DNA from: Actinomycetota bacterium
GTDB taxonomy: Bacteria > Actinomycetota > Humimicrobiia > Humimicrobiales > Humimicrobiaceae
Direction: 5' to 3'
DNA: 33,992 nucleotides
NCBI GenBank assembly: GCA_028717265.1
Contig: JAQUOE010000015.1
Span: 1-33,992 of the forward strand
A program made the position numbers and the translations under genes. Position 1 is the first letter of the stretch. Every line of letters begins with the position of its first letter. The notes under the pieces are model-generated. The model did no database searches, was not told the origin of the DNA, and saw nothing but the letters and a program-made list of their open reading frames with translations. This document shows, piece by piece, positions 14,842-23,101 of this stretch.

Positions 14842-17112
14842 ATGAATATAAAAAAAGAGAAAAGTAAAATCACAAAGAATGGTTCGTCAGGGTCCAAAGA
14901 TTTGAAGAAGAACGAATTGGAAAAAAAGAAAAAAACCAGATTGCCTGCGGAGAAGCAGACTGAGGGTAAAGGACGCATTGCTGAGAAAAAGAAGCCGGAA
15001 GTCAAAAAAGAAAAAATAAAAAAGGGACTCCCGGATAAATCTTCGGCCGGGACCAAAAATAAAGCCGAATCCAAACCTGTTCAAAAGAGTACGGGCAAAA
15101 TAGCAGCGAAGAAAAAAAATGATGTCAGGACCGGGGGAATACCCGCTGCCGACAGAGAAATAAAGACGGCCGGGAAACCGGTAACAGATTGGGAAGAAGA
15201 AAAAAAATCAAGTATCCGCAGCGTGCTTGACAGGGAACTGGATAAAGAGGAAAAGGAAGGTAGATTCAGAACCAGGTCAATCCAGAAGAAAAAAGTCGTT
15301 CAGACAAAGAAGGCTGAAGGCGAAGAGATTTCAAAAGCAGAACAAACAAAAACGGAGAAAGCAAAGAAAAAACCTGAGATAAAAAAAGTAATTGAAATTT
15401 CCGAAGGTATAACTATAAAAAAATTATCGGAGAAGATAAATGTTCCATCGAATCAAATAATAAAACTTTTATTTGATATGGGTGAAGCCATCAATATCAA
15501 TCAGTCCCTGACCAAAGATCTGGTAGAATATCTTTCCCAGGAGTATAACTTTAAATATCATATTGTCGGGTTTGAAGAAAAACTGGACGAAGTCTATAAA
15601 GACTCCGAAGAGGATCTTGTGCCCAGACCGCCAATCGTGACTATAATGGGCCACGTGGATCACGGAAAAACAACGCTGCTTGACGTAATAAGAGAAACCA
15701 GAGTGGCAATAAACGAAGAAGGCGGTATAACCCAGCGTATAGGAGCCTATCAGGTTGTTTATAAAGACAAAAAAATCACTTTCATAGATACACCGGGGCA
15801 TGAAGCATTTACAGCCATGAGGATCAGGGGAGCAAGAGTCACCGATATTGCCGTAATCGTTATTGCTGCCGATGACGGTATTATGCCCCAGACAGTGGAA
15901 GCGATAAATAATGCTAAGGATGCCGGTGTTCCTATAATAATAGCTATCAATAAGATAGACCTGCCAAACGCAAATGTCGAAAAAGTGAAAAAAAGTCTTA
16001 CAGAATATGACCTGGTCCCCGAAGAGTGGGGAGGAGACACTGTCTGTATAGAAATCTCTGCCAAAAAAAAGATCAACCTGGACGAATTTCTTGAAATGAT
16101 CCTTCTGGTAGCCGATTTGAATGAAATAAAAGGTAATCCGAATTCCGAAGGTACCGGAATTATTATCGAGTCAAGATTGGACAAAAATCTGGGGCCCGTA
16201 GGTACGGTCATAGTAAAAAGGGGAAAATTAAAAATAGGGAATTCTTTTATTACCGGCTATTCGTTTGGAAAAATAAGATTAATAAGGGATGAAAATCTTA
16301 ATACCCTGAACGAAGCGATACTGTCACAACCGGTTGAAATCACCGGTTTTTCTTTTGTACCAAAATCAGGTGATAAATTATTTGTAGTTAAAAACGAGAA
16401 GGCGGCCAAAGAGCTTTTAAATACTAAAGATTATGAGAGAAAAATATTTAAAATAGAGGAATCCAGGAAACCATTGACTCTGGAAAGATTATCCGAATTA
16501 TCAAAAGAAATGGAGATAAAAAAATTAAAGATAATTCTTAAGGCAGATTCGGAAGGATCACTGGATGCAGTAGAGAGGTCACTTAATAATATAAAAGAAG
16601 AAACAATAAAGATTGATATTATACACAAGGCCATTGGAGCCATAACCGATAGCGACATCCTGCTGGCTGCGGCTTCGAATGCAATTGTAGTTGGATTTGA
16701 GGTTGTTCCGACACAGAAAGCGGAAGCATTGCAAAAAAAGGAAAATGTGGAAGTCAGGACATATGATATTATCTATAAACTGATTGATGATATTACCCTT
16801 GCTTTTAAAGGATTACTGGAACCGGAAATAAAAAGGATCAATAAGGGTAAGGCCGAAGTCAGAGAAATATTCAAACTCCCCAAAATAGGGGTAATAGCCG
16901 GCTCTTATATTCTTGAGGGTGAAGTCGAAAGAGGCAACCTGGTTAATGTAATAAGAGAAGGGGAACTGATCCATGAGGGGAGAGTCGCAACTCTTCATCG
17001 TTTCAAAGAAGATATTAAAAAAGTCTCTGCAGGGTATGAATGCGGTATAAGGCTGGAAGGTTTTCAGGATCTAAGCAAAGGTGACATACTGGAATTTTAT
17101 GAGGAAAAATAA
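14842..17112 (+). CDS. infB: Translation initiation factor IF-2
   Basis: GTPase that brings initiator fMet-tRNA to the 30S subunit and promotes subunit joining. From the ATG at 14842 it has 756 residues. The first 190 or so are a Lys/Glu-rich, low-complexity linker, then an IF2-N domain (GITIKKLSEKINVPSNQIIKL), the G domain with G1 GHVDHGKT (from about 270), G3 DTPGHEAF, G4 NKID and G5 SAKK, and domains II-IV, ending near the fMet-binding C2 domain (ECGIRLEGFQDLSKGDILE). The frame is open from a GTG at 14824 without SD; the ATG at 14842 has AAAGGA just upstream. ylxR, usually between nusA and infB, is missing. Confidence 0.96.
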   Translation: MNIKKEKSKITKNGSSGSKDLKKNELEKKKKTRLPAEKQTEGKGRIAEKKKPEVKKEKIKKGLPDKSSAGTKNKAESKPVQKSTGKIAAKKKNDVRTGGIPAADREIKTAGKPVTDWEEEKKSSIRSVLDRELDKEEKEGRFRTRSIQKKKVVQTKKAEGEEISKAEQTKTEKAKKKPEIKKVIEISEGITIKKLSEKINVPSNQIIKLLFDMGEAININQSLTKDLVEYLSQEYNFKYHIVGFEEKLDEVYKDSEEDLVPRPPIVTIMGHVDHGKTTLLDVIRETRVAINEEGGITQRIGAYQVVYKDKKITFIDTPGHEAFTAMRIRGARVTDIAVIVIAADDGIMPQTVEAINNAKDAGVPIIIAINKIDLPNANVEKVKKSLTEYDLVPEEWGGDTVCIEISAKKKINLDEFLEMILLVADLNEIKGNPNSEGTGIIIESRLDKNLGPVGTVIVKRGKLKIGNSFITGYSFGKIRLIRDENLNTLNEAILSQPVEITGFSFVPKSGDKLFVVKNEKAAKELLNTKDYERKIFKIEESRKPLTLERLSELSKEMEIKKLKIILKADSEGSLDAVERSLNNIKEETIKIDIIHKAIGAITDSDILLAAASNAIVVGFEVVPTQKAEALQKKENVEVRTYDIIYKLIDDITLAFKGLLEPEIKRINKGKAEVREIFKLPKIGVIAGSYILEGEVERGNLVNVIREGELIHEGRVATLHRFKEDIKKVSAGYECGIRLEGFQDLSKGDILEFYEEK
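16328..16356 (+). other. Terminator-like hairpin inside infB
   Basis: AACCGGT (16328-16334) and ACCGGTT (16342-16348) are exact reverse complements around a 7-base loop, followed by T-rich sequence (TTTTTCTTTT, overlapping the stem end). It encodes part of domain II (EITGFSF). It resembles an intrinsic terminator but lies in an actively translated essential gene, so ribosomes would normally mask it. It could cause premature stop when translation fails, or be chance. Confidence 0.3.
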
Positions 17113-17137
17113 TTATTTAGCATTGCCGGTGATTTAA

Positions 17138-17479
17138 GTGGACAGGACAAGAAAAGCCGAGATAGATCTGAAAAGAGAAATAAGTTTTCTTATCAATACC
17201 AAAGTAAAAGATCCCCGAATAGGATTCGCAACAGTGACCGATACTAAATTATCCGTTGATCAAAAATGGCTGGATGTATTTGTAAGCATTATGGGTGAAG
17301 AATATGAAATAAAAAGAAGCCTTGAGGGTCTAAAGAATTGCAGCGGCTTTATAAAGAAAAATCTGCAGCAAAGATTGAAGTTAAGAAATATGCCGGTCAT
17401 AAGATTTATATATGATAAATCTATTGACAATGGAATGAGAATATCGGAAATACTGGATTCTCTGGATAAAGATAAATAG
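17138..17479 (+). CDS. rbfA: Ribosome-binding factor A
   Basis: RbfA, a small KH-like protein that helps mature the 30S subunit and 16S rRNA 5' end. It is 113 residues, typical length. Family features are the N-terminal basic helix (RTRKAEIDLKREISFLI), KDPRIGFATVTDTKLSVD, and the C-terminal LRNMPVIRFIYDKSIDNGMRI. GTG start, 5 bases after GGTGA (17128-17132). It sits 25 bases after infB in the conserved order infB-rbfA-nrnA-truB. Confidence 0.94.
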   Translation: MDRTRKAEIDLKREISFLINTKVKDPRIGFATVTDTKLSVDQKWLDVFVSIMGEEYEIKRSLEGLKNCSGFIKKNLQQRLKLRNMPVIRFIYDKSIDNGMRISEILDSLDKDK

Positions 17480-17498
17480 TACCGGGAAGGTAGTCTGA

Positions 17499-18491
17499 TT
17501 GGATATAAACAAGTTATATAAAAAGGTATCGGAAATAATTGACGAAAATGATAATTTTTTGATCATCACCCATGCTTACCCGGATGGGGATTCCCTGGGT
17601 TCACAGATAGCCCTGTATCAATTGATATCCCTGTTAAAAAAGAATGCCGTCGCGATTTGCAGCAGCGACCTTCCTTATCAATATAAGTTTCTTCCTTATC
17701 TGGATAAGATCAGCAGAGATTTAAAGGAAATAAAGGACTCCGATAAAGGATATATCTGTTTCTGTCTTGATTGCGCCGATGAATTCAGGATGAATCTGGA
17801 TTTCGAAGTCCTCAAATCCAATACTGAATATATAATAAACATGGACCACCATAAAAATAACAGTAATTTTGGTGATTTGAATATCGTAGATACCGGAAAA
17901 TCAGCAACTGCCGAAATTTTATATGAATTAATACAAAAACATTATCCGAAACTTTTGAATCATGAAATAGCGCTGGGGATCTATGTGGGAATACTAACCG
18001 ATACGGGAAAATTTCAATACAGTAATACCAATTATACTGTCCATAAAGCAGTAAGCGAATTGCTGAAGTTTGATATAAATCCTTCACAGGTCCATAAGTA
18101 TATATACGAAAATGAACCTCTTGCAAGGTTTAAATTGATCCAGCTTGTTCTCCAAAGAATCAAATATGTGGATTCTTATGGACTGATATATTCATATATC
18201 CTGGAGAAGGATCTTGAAAAGCTGGATCTGCCATTCTCTGCTCAGGATGGCATGATAAATCTTCTCCGGAGTGCCCGGAAGGTAAAAATTGCAGCTCTTA
18301 TAAAGCAGACTGCAGGAAGATGTTTCAAGATCAGTCTCCGTACGTCGGATAAAAATATTGATTTATTCAGGATCGCCAGTAGTTTCAATGGCGGTGGCCA
18401 TCAAATGGCGTCTGCTTATTCCGATAACGGGAGTTTGAGAGCGGTTATTAACAATTTAAGGAAAGCAGTAGAGGATAATATAAAATTATGA
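17499..18491 (+). CDS. nrnA: DHH-family oligoribonuclease / pAp phosphatase NrnA
   Basis: NrnA degrades very short RNAs (nanoRNAs) to mononucleotides and can dephosphorylate 3'-phosphoadenosine 5'-phosphate. It is 330 residues. The DHH domain shows ITHAYPDGDSLGSQIAL (metal-binding Asp pair), CLDCAD, NMDHHKNNSNFGD (D116, H117, H118) and GILTDTGKFQYSNT. The C-terminal DHHA1 domain has the substrate motif GGGHQMASAYS (about 298-308). TTG start 8 bases after GGGAAGG (17484-17490). The stop overlaps the truB ATG (ATGA), a standard coupling arrangement. Confidence 0.94.
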   Translation: MDINKLYKKVSEIIDENDNFLIITHAYPDGDSLGSQIALYQLISLLKKNAVAICSSDLPYQYKFLPYLDKISRDLKEIKDSDKGYICFCLDCADEFRMNLDFEVLKSNTEYIINMDHHKNNSNFGDLNIVDTGKSATAEILYELIQKHYPKLLNHEIALGIYVGILTDTGKFQYSNTNYTVHKAVSELLKFDINPSQVHKYIYENEPLARFKLIQLVLQRIKYVDSYGLIYSYILEKDLEKLDLPFSAQDGMINLLRSARKVKIAALIKQTAGRCFKISLRTSDKNIDLFRIASSFNGGGHQMASAYSDNGSLRAVINNLRKAVEDNIKL

Positions 18492-19473
18492 GTAGTGCGG
18501 CTTCTAAATCCGGAATACTGGAAGATTTTAACGGCATAGTATTAATAAACAAATTGCCGGGCACAATTTCTTATGATGTCATAAGGAGTATAAAAAGAGT
18601 TTTTTTTTAAAAAAAATCGGTCATGCCGGTACGCTGGATCCTATTGCGGAGGGCCTGCTTGTCATATTATTAAATAAAGCCACAAGGTTATTCGATTATT
18701 TTTTAACTTTAAATAAAGAATACATCGCAGAGATAAAATTAGGCGTGGTCACTGATACATGGGACCTTGATGGCAAGGTACTGGCTGTAAGGAAGGTCAG
18801 GGATGTCAGTGCTGAAGAAATATCCGGGGTCCTTGATAAACTTACCGGTAAGGTCGAACAGAGACCGCCCGTGTTTTCCTCGATAAAATATAAAGGTAAA
18901 CCTTCATATAAATTTGCAAGGAAAGGATTGGACATAGATTTAAAATCAAGAATTGTAAATATTCATGATCTGGAACTAATCTCTCTGGATAAAGATTTAC
19001 TTATCATAAAAATAAACTGCAGCTCCGGCACATACATCAGATCTCTGGCTCATGAGATCGGAAACAGGCTGGGTTGCGGCGCTTCGGTAAAAGGGCTGAA
19101 AAGAGTAAAAATCGGAAATATTGGGCTGAAAGACAGCATTAACGTCGGACAGTTTTTAAAAAGCAATCTTAAAAGAAGTGATTTATCAACCGTTCCGCAT
19201 ATGGTATCCATTGAAAGATTACTGGAAAATAACCCGGATCTTCATATAAAAGACGAGTATAGAAATCAGATAATCAATGGCCATCGTATCAATAATGAAA
19301 TGATAATGTCAGTAAAAACCGGAGAGGAGGATCTACCCGGGGAAGGAATTTTAATAAAAATAAAAGATAGTAAAGAAAATACAATAGCGGTACACGAGAT
19401 TTTAAGCGGGATAAATATTTCCGGTGTCAAAGATAAAAAAATAAATTTAACTAAAAGTATTGTGATTTTTTAG
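18488..19473 (+). CDS. truB: tRNA pseudouridine-55 synthase TruB, interrupted by a frameshift at a T9A8 run
   Basis: TruB makes pseudouridine 55 in the T-loop of tRNAs. The ATG at 18488 starts a frame that reads FNGIVLINKLPGTISYDVI and continues to SIKRVFF, then hits TAA at 18608-18610. The rest of the protein, KKIGHAGTLDPIAEGLL with catalytic Asp (18637), CSSGTYIRSLAHEIG and the C-terminal PUA-like part, is in the -1 frame from about 18610 to 19473. The break falls in nine T followed by eight A (18600-18616). A -1 slip, or one extra base, gives SIKRVFFLKKIGHAGTLDP, which aligns without gap to other TruB proteins; the joined product is 328 residues. It may be expressed by ribosomal or transcriptional slippage, be a pseudogene, or reflect a sequencing error. 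If unread, only a 40-residue peptide is made. Confidence 0.85.
18600..18616 (+). other. T9A8 slippery tract at the truB frame break
   Basis: Nine T (18600-18608) followed by eight A (18609-18616). In the zero frame it reads GTT TTT TTT TAA, so a perfect T TTT TTT slippery heptamer lies directly before the stop. Both homopolymers are long enough for polymerase slippage. It is also the kind of site where sequencing or assembly drops a base. Confidence 0.85.
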
Positions 19474-19522
19474 TAGTGTAATAAAATCTATAAAATTTGT
19501 TATTTTTTAAAAAGTAAATCAA

Positions 19523-20473
19523 ATGGCAAAATTGCTTGAATTAAAAAGAATAGATAAAAATTATTTCAAGGATAAAAATGCAGTTGCAGTAATAGGTTTT
19601 TTTGATGGGGTGCACCTGGGTCACAGGAAGATACTGGAATCATGTATTGAAAAAGCAAAAAAGATCAATGGTGTCAGTATAGTCCTGACTTTTAATAAGC
19701 CTCCTTTAAATGTTATAAAAAGCGAGTTGTCCAAAAAACTTATAATTTCATATGAGGAAAAAATAAAGATTTTAAGCGGGCTGGGTGTTGACTATATTGT
19801 GACAGCCAATTTCGATTCCGGTTTTTTAAAAATGGAACCAGATATGTTTTGCAGGGATATACTTATAGGCAGGTTTCATATTAAAGATATTTTTGCGGGA
19901 AACAGGTTCAATTTTGGTTTTAAAACAAAGGGGAACATACTATTTTTAAAGAGATTTTTAAAACCATATGATATAAAGGTAAATGTGGTCCCTCTACTTA
20001 AAATAAAGAATGAGGTAGTTTCAAGCACTAATATAAGGAAGTATTATTCTCAGGGCGAAATAAGTAAAATAAAAAATTTATTGGGAAGAGATCCGCAGGT
20101 ACAGGGGATCGTTGTAAAAGGAGCAGGGCGCGGGAGACAACTGGGATTCCCTACGGCTAATATAGACATTTGTGAAATCTTTATGGCTCCGAAGGACGGA
20201 GTTTATCTGGGTACCGTCGAAATTGATGGAAGCAAATATAAACCGCTTCCGTCAATCATAAATGTGGGAGACAATCCGACTTTCAAAGAATCAAAGAAAT
20301 GGATCGAGGCCTTTATAATAAATTTTAAAGGTAATATATATCAGAAAAAAATAAGAATCAGCTTTTTAAAAAGACTCCGGGATGAAATCGTTTTTGAGAG
20401 CAAGGAGGAACTGATAAATCAGATGAAACTGGATCTAAAGTATGCCGGCAAATACTTCAATATAAAGATTTAG
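19523..20473 (+). CDS. ribF: Bifunctional riboflavin kinase / FAD synthetase
   Basis: RibF phosphorylates riboflavin to FMN and adenylates FMN to FAD. It is 316 residues. The N-terminal nucleotidyltransferase-like FAD synthetase domain (about 12-180) has IGFFDGVHLGHRKIL and the later SSTNIRKYYSQGEI. The C-terminal riboflavin kinase domain (about 190-312) has GRGRQLGFPTANI, GVYLGTVEIDG, the catalytic region NVGDNPTF and EAFIINFKGNIYQKKI. The ATG at 19523 has no good SD; the 49-base gap from truB is A+T-rich. The truB-ribF-rpsO order is common in Gram-positives. Confidence 0.95.
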   Translation: MAKLLELKRIDKNYFKDKNAVAVIGFFDGVHLGHRKILESCIEKAKKINGVSIVLTFNKPPLNVIKSELSKKLIISYEEKIKILSGLGVDYIVTANFDSGFLKMEPDMFCRDILIGRFHIKDIFAGNRFNFGFKTKGNILFLKRFLKPYDIKVNVVPLLKIKNEVVSSTNIRKYYSQGEISKIKNLLGRDPQVQGIVVKGAGRGRQLGFPTANIDICEIFMAPKDGVYLGTVEIDGSKYKPLPSIINVGDNPTFKESKKWIEAFIINFKGNIYQKKIRISFLKRLRDEIVFESKEELINQMKLDLKYAGKYFNIKI

Positions 20474-20593
20474 TAAAATTAAGAAGACTTCAAAGGATTT
20501 TAAAAGATTTTATAAGCAATTCTTATTCTGAGGAAGGGAAAAATATCAAAAAGCGTTTAAATTGTAATTAATATACAGTTATGATAAATTATA

Positions 20594-20616
20594 CTTCGAA
20601 CATTTTCGAGGAGGTG
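20594..20616 (+). promoter_or_regulatory. rpsO leader with a hairpin that can cover the SD
   Basis: The 148-base gap between ribF and rpsO contains a very strong SD (AGGAGGTG, 20609-20616). CTTCGA (20594-20599) can pair with TCGAGG (20606-20611), covering the first part of that SD. S15 often controls its own translation through such leaders. A TATACT box at 20590-20595 could be a -10 element, but no good -35 fits; if used, most of the hairpin would not be transcribed, so the two readings exclude each other. Confidence 0.3.
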
Positions 20617-20621
20617 AAAAG

Positions 20622-20891
20622 TTGACTTTAATAAAAGAGGACAAAAAAAAGATCATAGAGAAATTTAAAACTCATGAGAATGATACCGGTTCCTCCAAGG
20701 TTCAGATAGCTATTCTTACGAAGAAGATAAACAGGCTGAACGAACATTTAAAGGAGAATAAAAAGGATCATCATTCCAGAAGGGGTCTTGTTGTCATGGT
20801 CGGCAAAAGAAAAAGACTTCTGGGATATTTAAAAAATAGTGATATAGCAAAGTATAAAAAATTGATTGAAGAATTAGGTTTAAGGAAATAA
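20622..20891 (+). CDS. rpsO: 30S ribosomal protein S15
   Basis: Ribosomal protein uS15, a primary binder of the 16S rRNA central domain. It is 89 residues, exactly the usual length. Conserved blocks are [19 protein letters not shown] (about 18-36), [20 protein letters not shown] and [28 protein letters not shown] at the end. TTG start 5 bases after AGGAGGTG. It sits directly upstream of pnp, the standard rpsO-pnp pair. Confidence 0.97.
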   Translation: MTLIKEDKKKIIEKFKTHENDTGSSKVQIAILTKKINRLNEHLKENKKDHHSRRGLVVMVGKRKRLLGYLKNSDIAKYKKLIEELGLRK

Positions 20892-20946
20892 TTCGGGCTC
20901 AAGTATTTTTTTATCTCTGCAGTTAAAAGGAGAAAGTAAATAATAA

Positions 20947-23091
20947 ATGGAAAAAAGTTGTACTTTAGATATTGGCGGCAAGCAAATGATTTTTTCGACC
21001 GGTAAAATAGCCAGACTGGCTAATTCGGTTCTTGTAAAATTTGGCGGAAATGGGGTGCTGATTACCGCAGTCATGAGTCAGAATTCATCAGGGAATACGG
21101 ATTTTTTCCCTCTGGTGGTGGATGTCGAAGAGAGGATGTATGCAGCGGGAAAAATACCCGGAGGTTTCTTTAAGAGAGAAGGCAGAGCAAGTGATAAGGC
21201 AATTCTTAATTCAAGATTAACAGACAGGGGCCTGAGGCCATTGTTTAATAAAAACATAAGAAACGAAGTTCAATTGATCGGCACGGTTATCTCTTTTGAT
21301 CAAATAAATCCTTATGATATTTCGGTAATAAATGGAGCATCGATGGCGCTATACATATCGGATATACCTTTCGAAGAACCTGTAGGTGCGGTCAGAATAG
21401 GAAAAGTCGGAGAAAACTGGATAATAAATCCGGATTATAGTGAAATCGAAGAAAGCATAATAGATATAGTAGTAGCCGGAACGGAAGACGCAATATTGAT
21501 GGTAGAAGCCGGAGGCAAGGAAGTCTCGGAAGAAGTAACAGTGGAAGCCATAGAGAAGGCGCATATCGAAATTAAGAAAATCGTTTATTTCCAAAAAGAA
21601 TTCAGGAAAATAGTTGGAAAGGAAAAGAGAAAAACAGTTAACTTTGAATTGAATAAAGATATCGAAAAAAAAGTCAGAGAACTGACAGAAGCAAGGATTC
21701 AGGAAGTTCTGGACGATATTGTAAAATACTCCGCAGATGATGATAAGAAGTCATTGCTGGATAATACCGCCAGAGGTTATTTCCAGGATAGGATGCTGAT
21801 AATAAAGGAAGAGATCGGGAAAAAATTGGAAACCGAATTTCCCGAAGACAGCGAAAGCATAGACATAAGTTTTAAAGATCTCGAGAGAGAGCTGGTAAGA
21901 AAGCTTATCCTGAAAGAAGGAATCAGGCCCGACGGCAGAAAACCTGATGAAATAAGAGAAATAAACTGCGAGGTAGGATTATTTCCCGAAACGACACATG
22001 GCATCGGACTTTTTACCAGAGGTAAAACGCAGGCTATTACTATACTGGCTCTTGGTTCGATAAGAGAAGCGCAAAAAATAGATAGTCTTGGAAAAGAAGA
22101 ATTCAAGAGATATATACATCACTATAATTTCCCGCCTTTCAGCACAGGTGAAACCTGGCCACTCCGCGGACCTAAAAGGAGAGAGATAGGGCACGGGGCA
22201 CTGGCTGAAAAAGCTTTAAGGCCGATGATACCCGACGAGGATAAATTTCCGTATGTCCTGAGACTCGTATCGGAAATTCTGGAGTCAAATGGTTCCACAT
22301 CGATGGCAAGCGTGTGCGGGAGCACCCTGGCTCTGATGGATGCAGGAGTTCCAATATTAAATCCGGTTTCAGGTATAGCAATGGGACTTATTAAAGGCGA
22401 GGATGATAAATATATAGTGCTCAAGGACATACAGGGTCTGGAAGATTTTTATGGAGATATGGACTTCAAAGTTGCAGGAACCAAGAACGGAATCACTGCA
22501 CTTCAGATGGATATGAAAGTAAAAGGTATAAACATTGATATTATAAAGAAGACTCTGGAAAAGGCAAAAGAAGGAAGACTTTACATACTGGACAAGATGC
22601 TTGAGGTAATCCCGCAGCCAAGAGAAAGTCTGGCAAGTTGTGCCCCGAAAATAACTACTTTTAAGGTTCCCAAAGAAAAAATCGGTGAGATCATAGGCCC
22701 GGGCGGTAAAAATATCAAAAGCATAAAAGAAGAATTTGATCTGGAAGAGATCGATATAAGTGATTACAACGGAGAAGGTCTTGTTTCTATTACATCTTCC
22801 AATGAGGTCAATATGGAGATGGCAAGGAAGAAAATAGAAGGAATGTTAAAAGGCATAGAAGATATAAAGATCGGGGATGAGTTTTCAGGAACCGTGGTAG
22901 GCATAACCAGTTACGGAGCTTTCATTAATTTGTTTCCTGGAGTGGATGGGCTTCTTCATATATCCAAAGTTTCGAATAAAAGGATAAATGACGTTAACGA
23001 TTATTTAAAAATAGGTGATAAAATATCTGTCAGGGTCGGTAATATTGATTCCAGAACGAAAAAAATAGGACTGGAAAGAACTGATATCTGA
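20947..23091 (+). CDS. pnp: Polyribonucleotide nucleotidyltransferase (PNPase)
   Basis: PNPase degrades RNA 3' to 5' with phosphate and can add tails in reverse; it forms a homotrimer. It is 714 residues: first RNase PH domain (about 10-140), helical linker (about 210-300), catalytic second RNase PH domain (about 310-540) with FPPFSTGETWPLRGPKRREI and DIQGLEDFYGDMDFKVAGT carrying the active-site Asp residues, a KH domain (EKIGEIIGPGGKNIKSI) and an S1 domain (GDEFSGTVVGITSYGAFINL). An SD (AAGGAG, 20927-20932) lies 14 bases before the ATG, longer than usual. The protein ends soon after S1, with no long tail. Confidence 0.97.
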   Translation: MEKSCTLDIGGKQMIFSTGKIARLANSVLVKFGGNGVLITAVMSQNSSGNTDFFPLVVDVEERMYAAGKIPGGFFKREGRASDKAILNSRLTDRGLRPLFNKNIRNEVQLIGTVISFDQINPYDISVINGASMALYISDIPFEEPVGAVRIGKVGENWIINPDYSEIEESIIDIVVAGTEDAILMVEAGGKEVSEEVTVEAIEKAHIEIKKIVYFQKEFRKIVGKEKRKTVNFELNKDIEKKVRELTEARIQEVLDDIVKYSADDDKKSLLDNTARGYFQDRMLIIKEEIGKKLETEFPEDSESIDISFKDLERELVRKLILKEGIRPDGRKPDEIREINCEVGLFPETTHGIGLFTRGKTQAITILALGSIREAQKIDSLGKEEFKRYIHHYNFPPFSTGETWPLRGPKRREIGHGALAEKALRPMIPDEDKFPYVLRLVSEILESNGSTSMASVCGSTLALMDAGVPILNPVSGIAMGLIKGEDDKYIVLKDIQGLEDFYGDMDFKVAGTKNGITALQMDMKVKGINIDIIKKTLEKAKEGRLYILDKMLEVIPQPRESLASCAPKITTFKVPKEKIGEIIGPGGKNIKSIKEEFDLEEIDISDYNGEGLVSITSSNEVNMEMARKKIEGMLKGIEDIKIGDEFSGTVVGITSYGAFINLFPGVDGLLHISKVSNKRINDVNDYLKIGDKISVRVGNIDSRTKKIGLERTDI

Positions 23092-23101
23092 AATTTTTTA
23101 A

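Noticed and set aside
14357-16211. Several minus-strand frames of 100-150 codons opposite nusA and infB
   Set aside because: They are the complement of conserved coding sequence with Phe/Ser-rich low-complexity translations and no ribosome-binding sites; shadows.
18745-19473. Stand-alone 242-residue protein starting at 18745
   Set aside because: It is only the C-terminal part of TruB; the frame extends upstream through the catalytic GHAGTLDP motif to the T9A8 tract.
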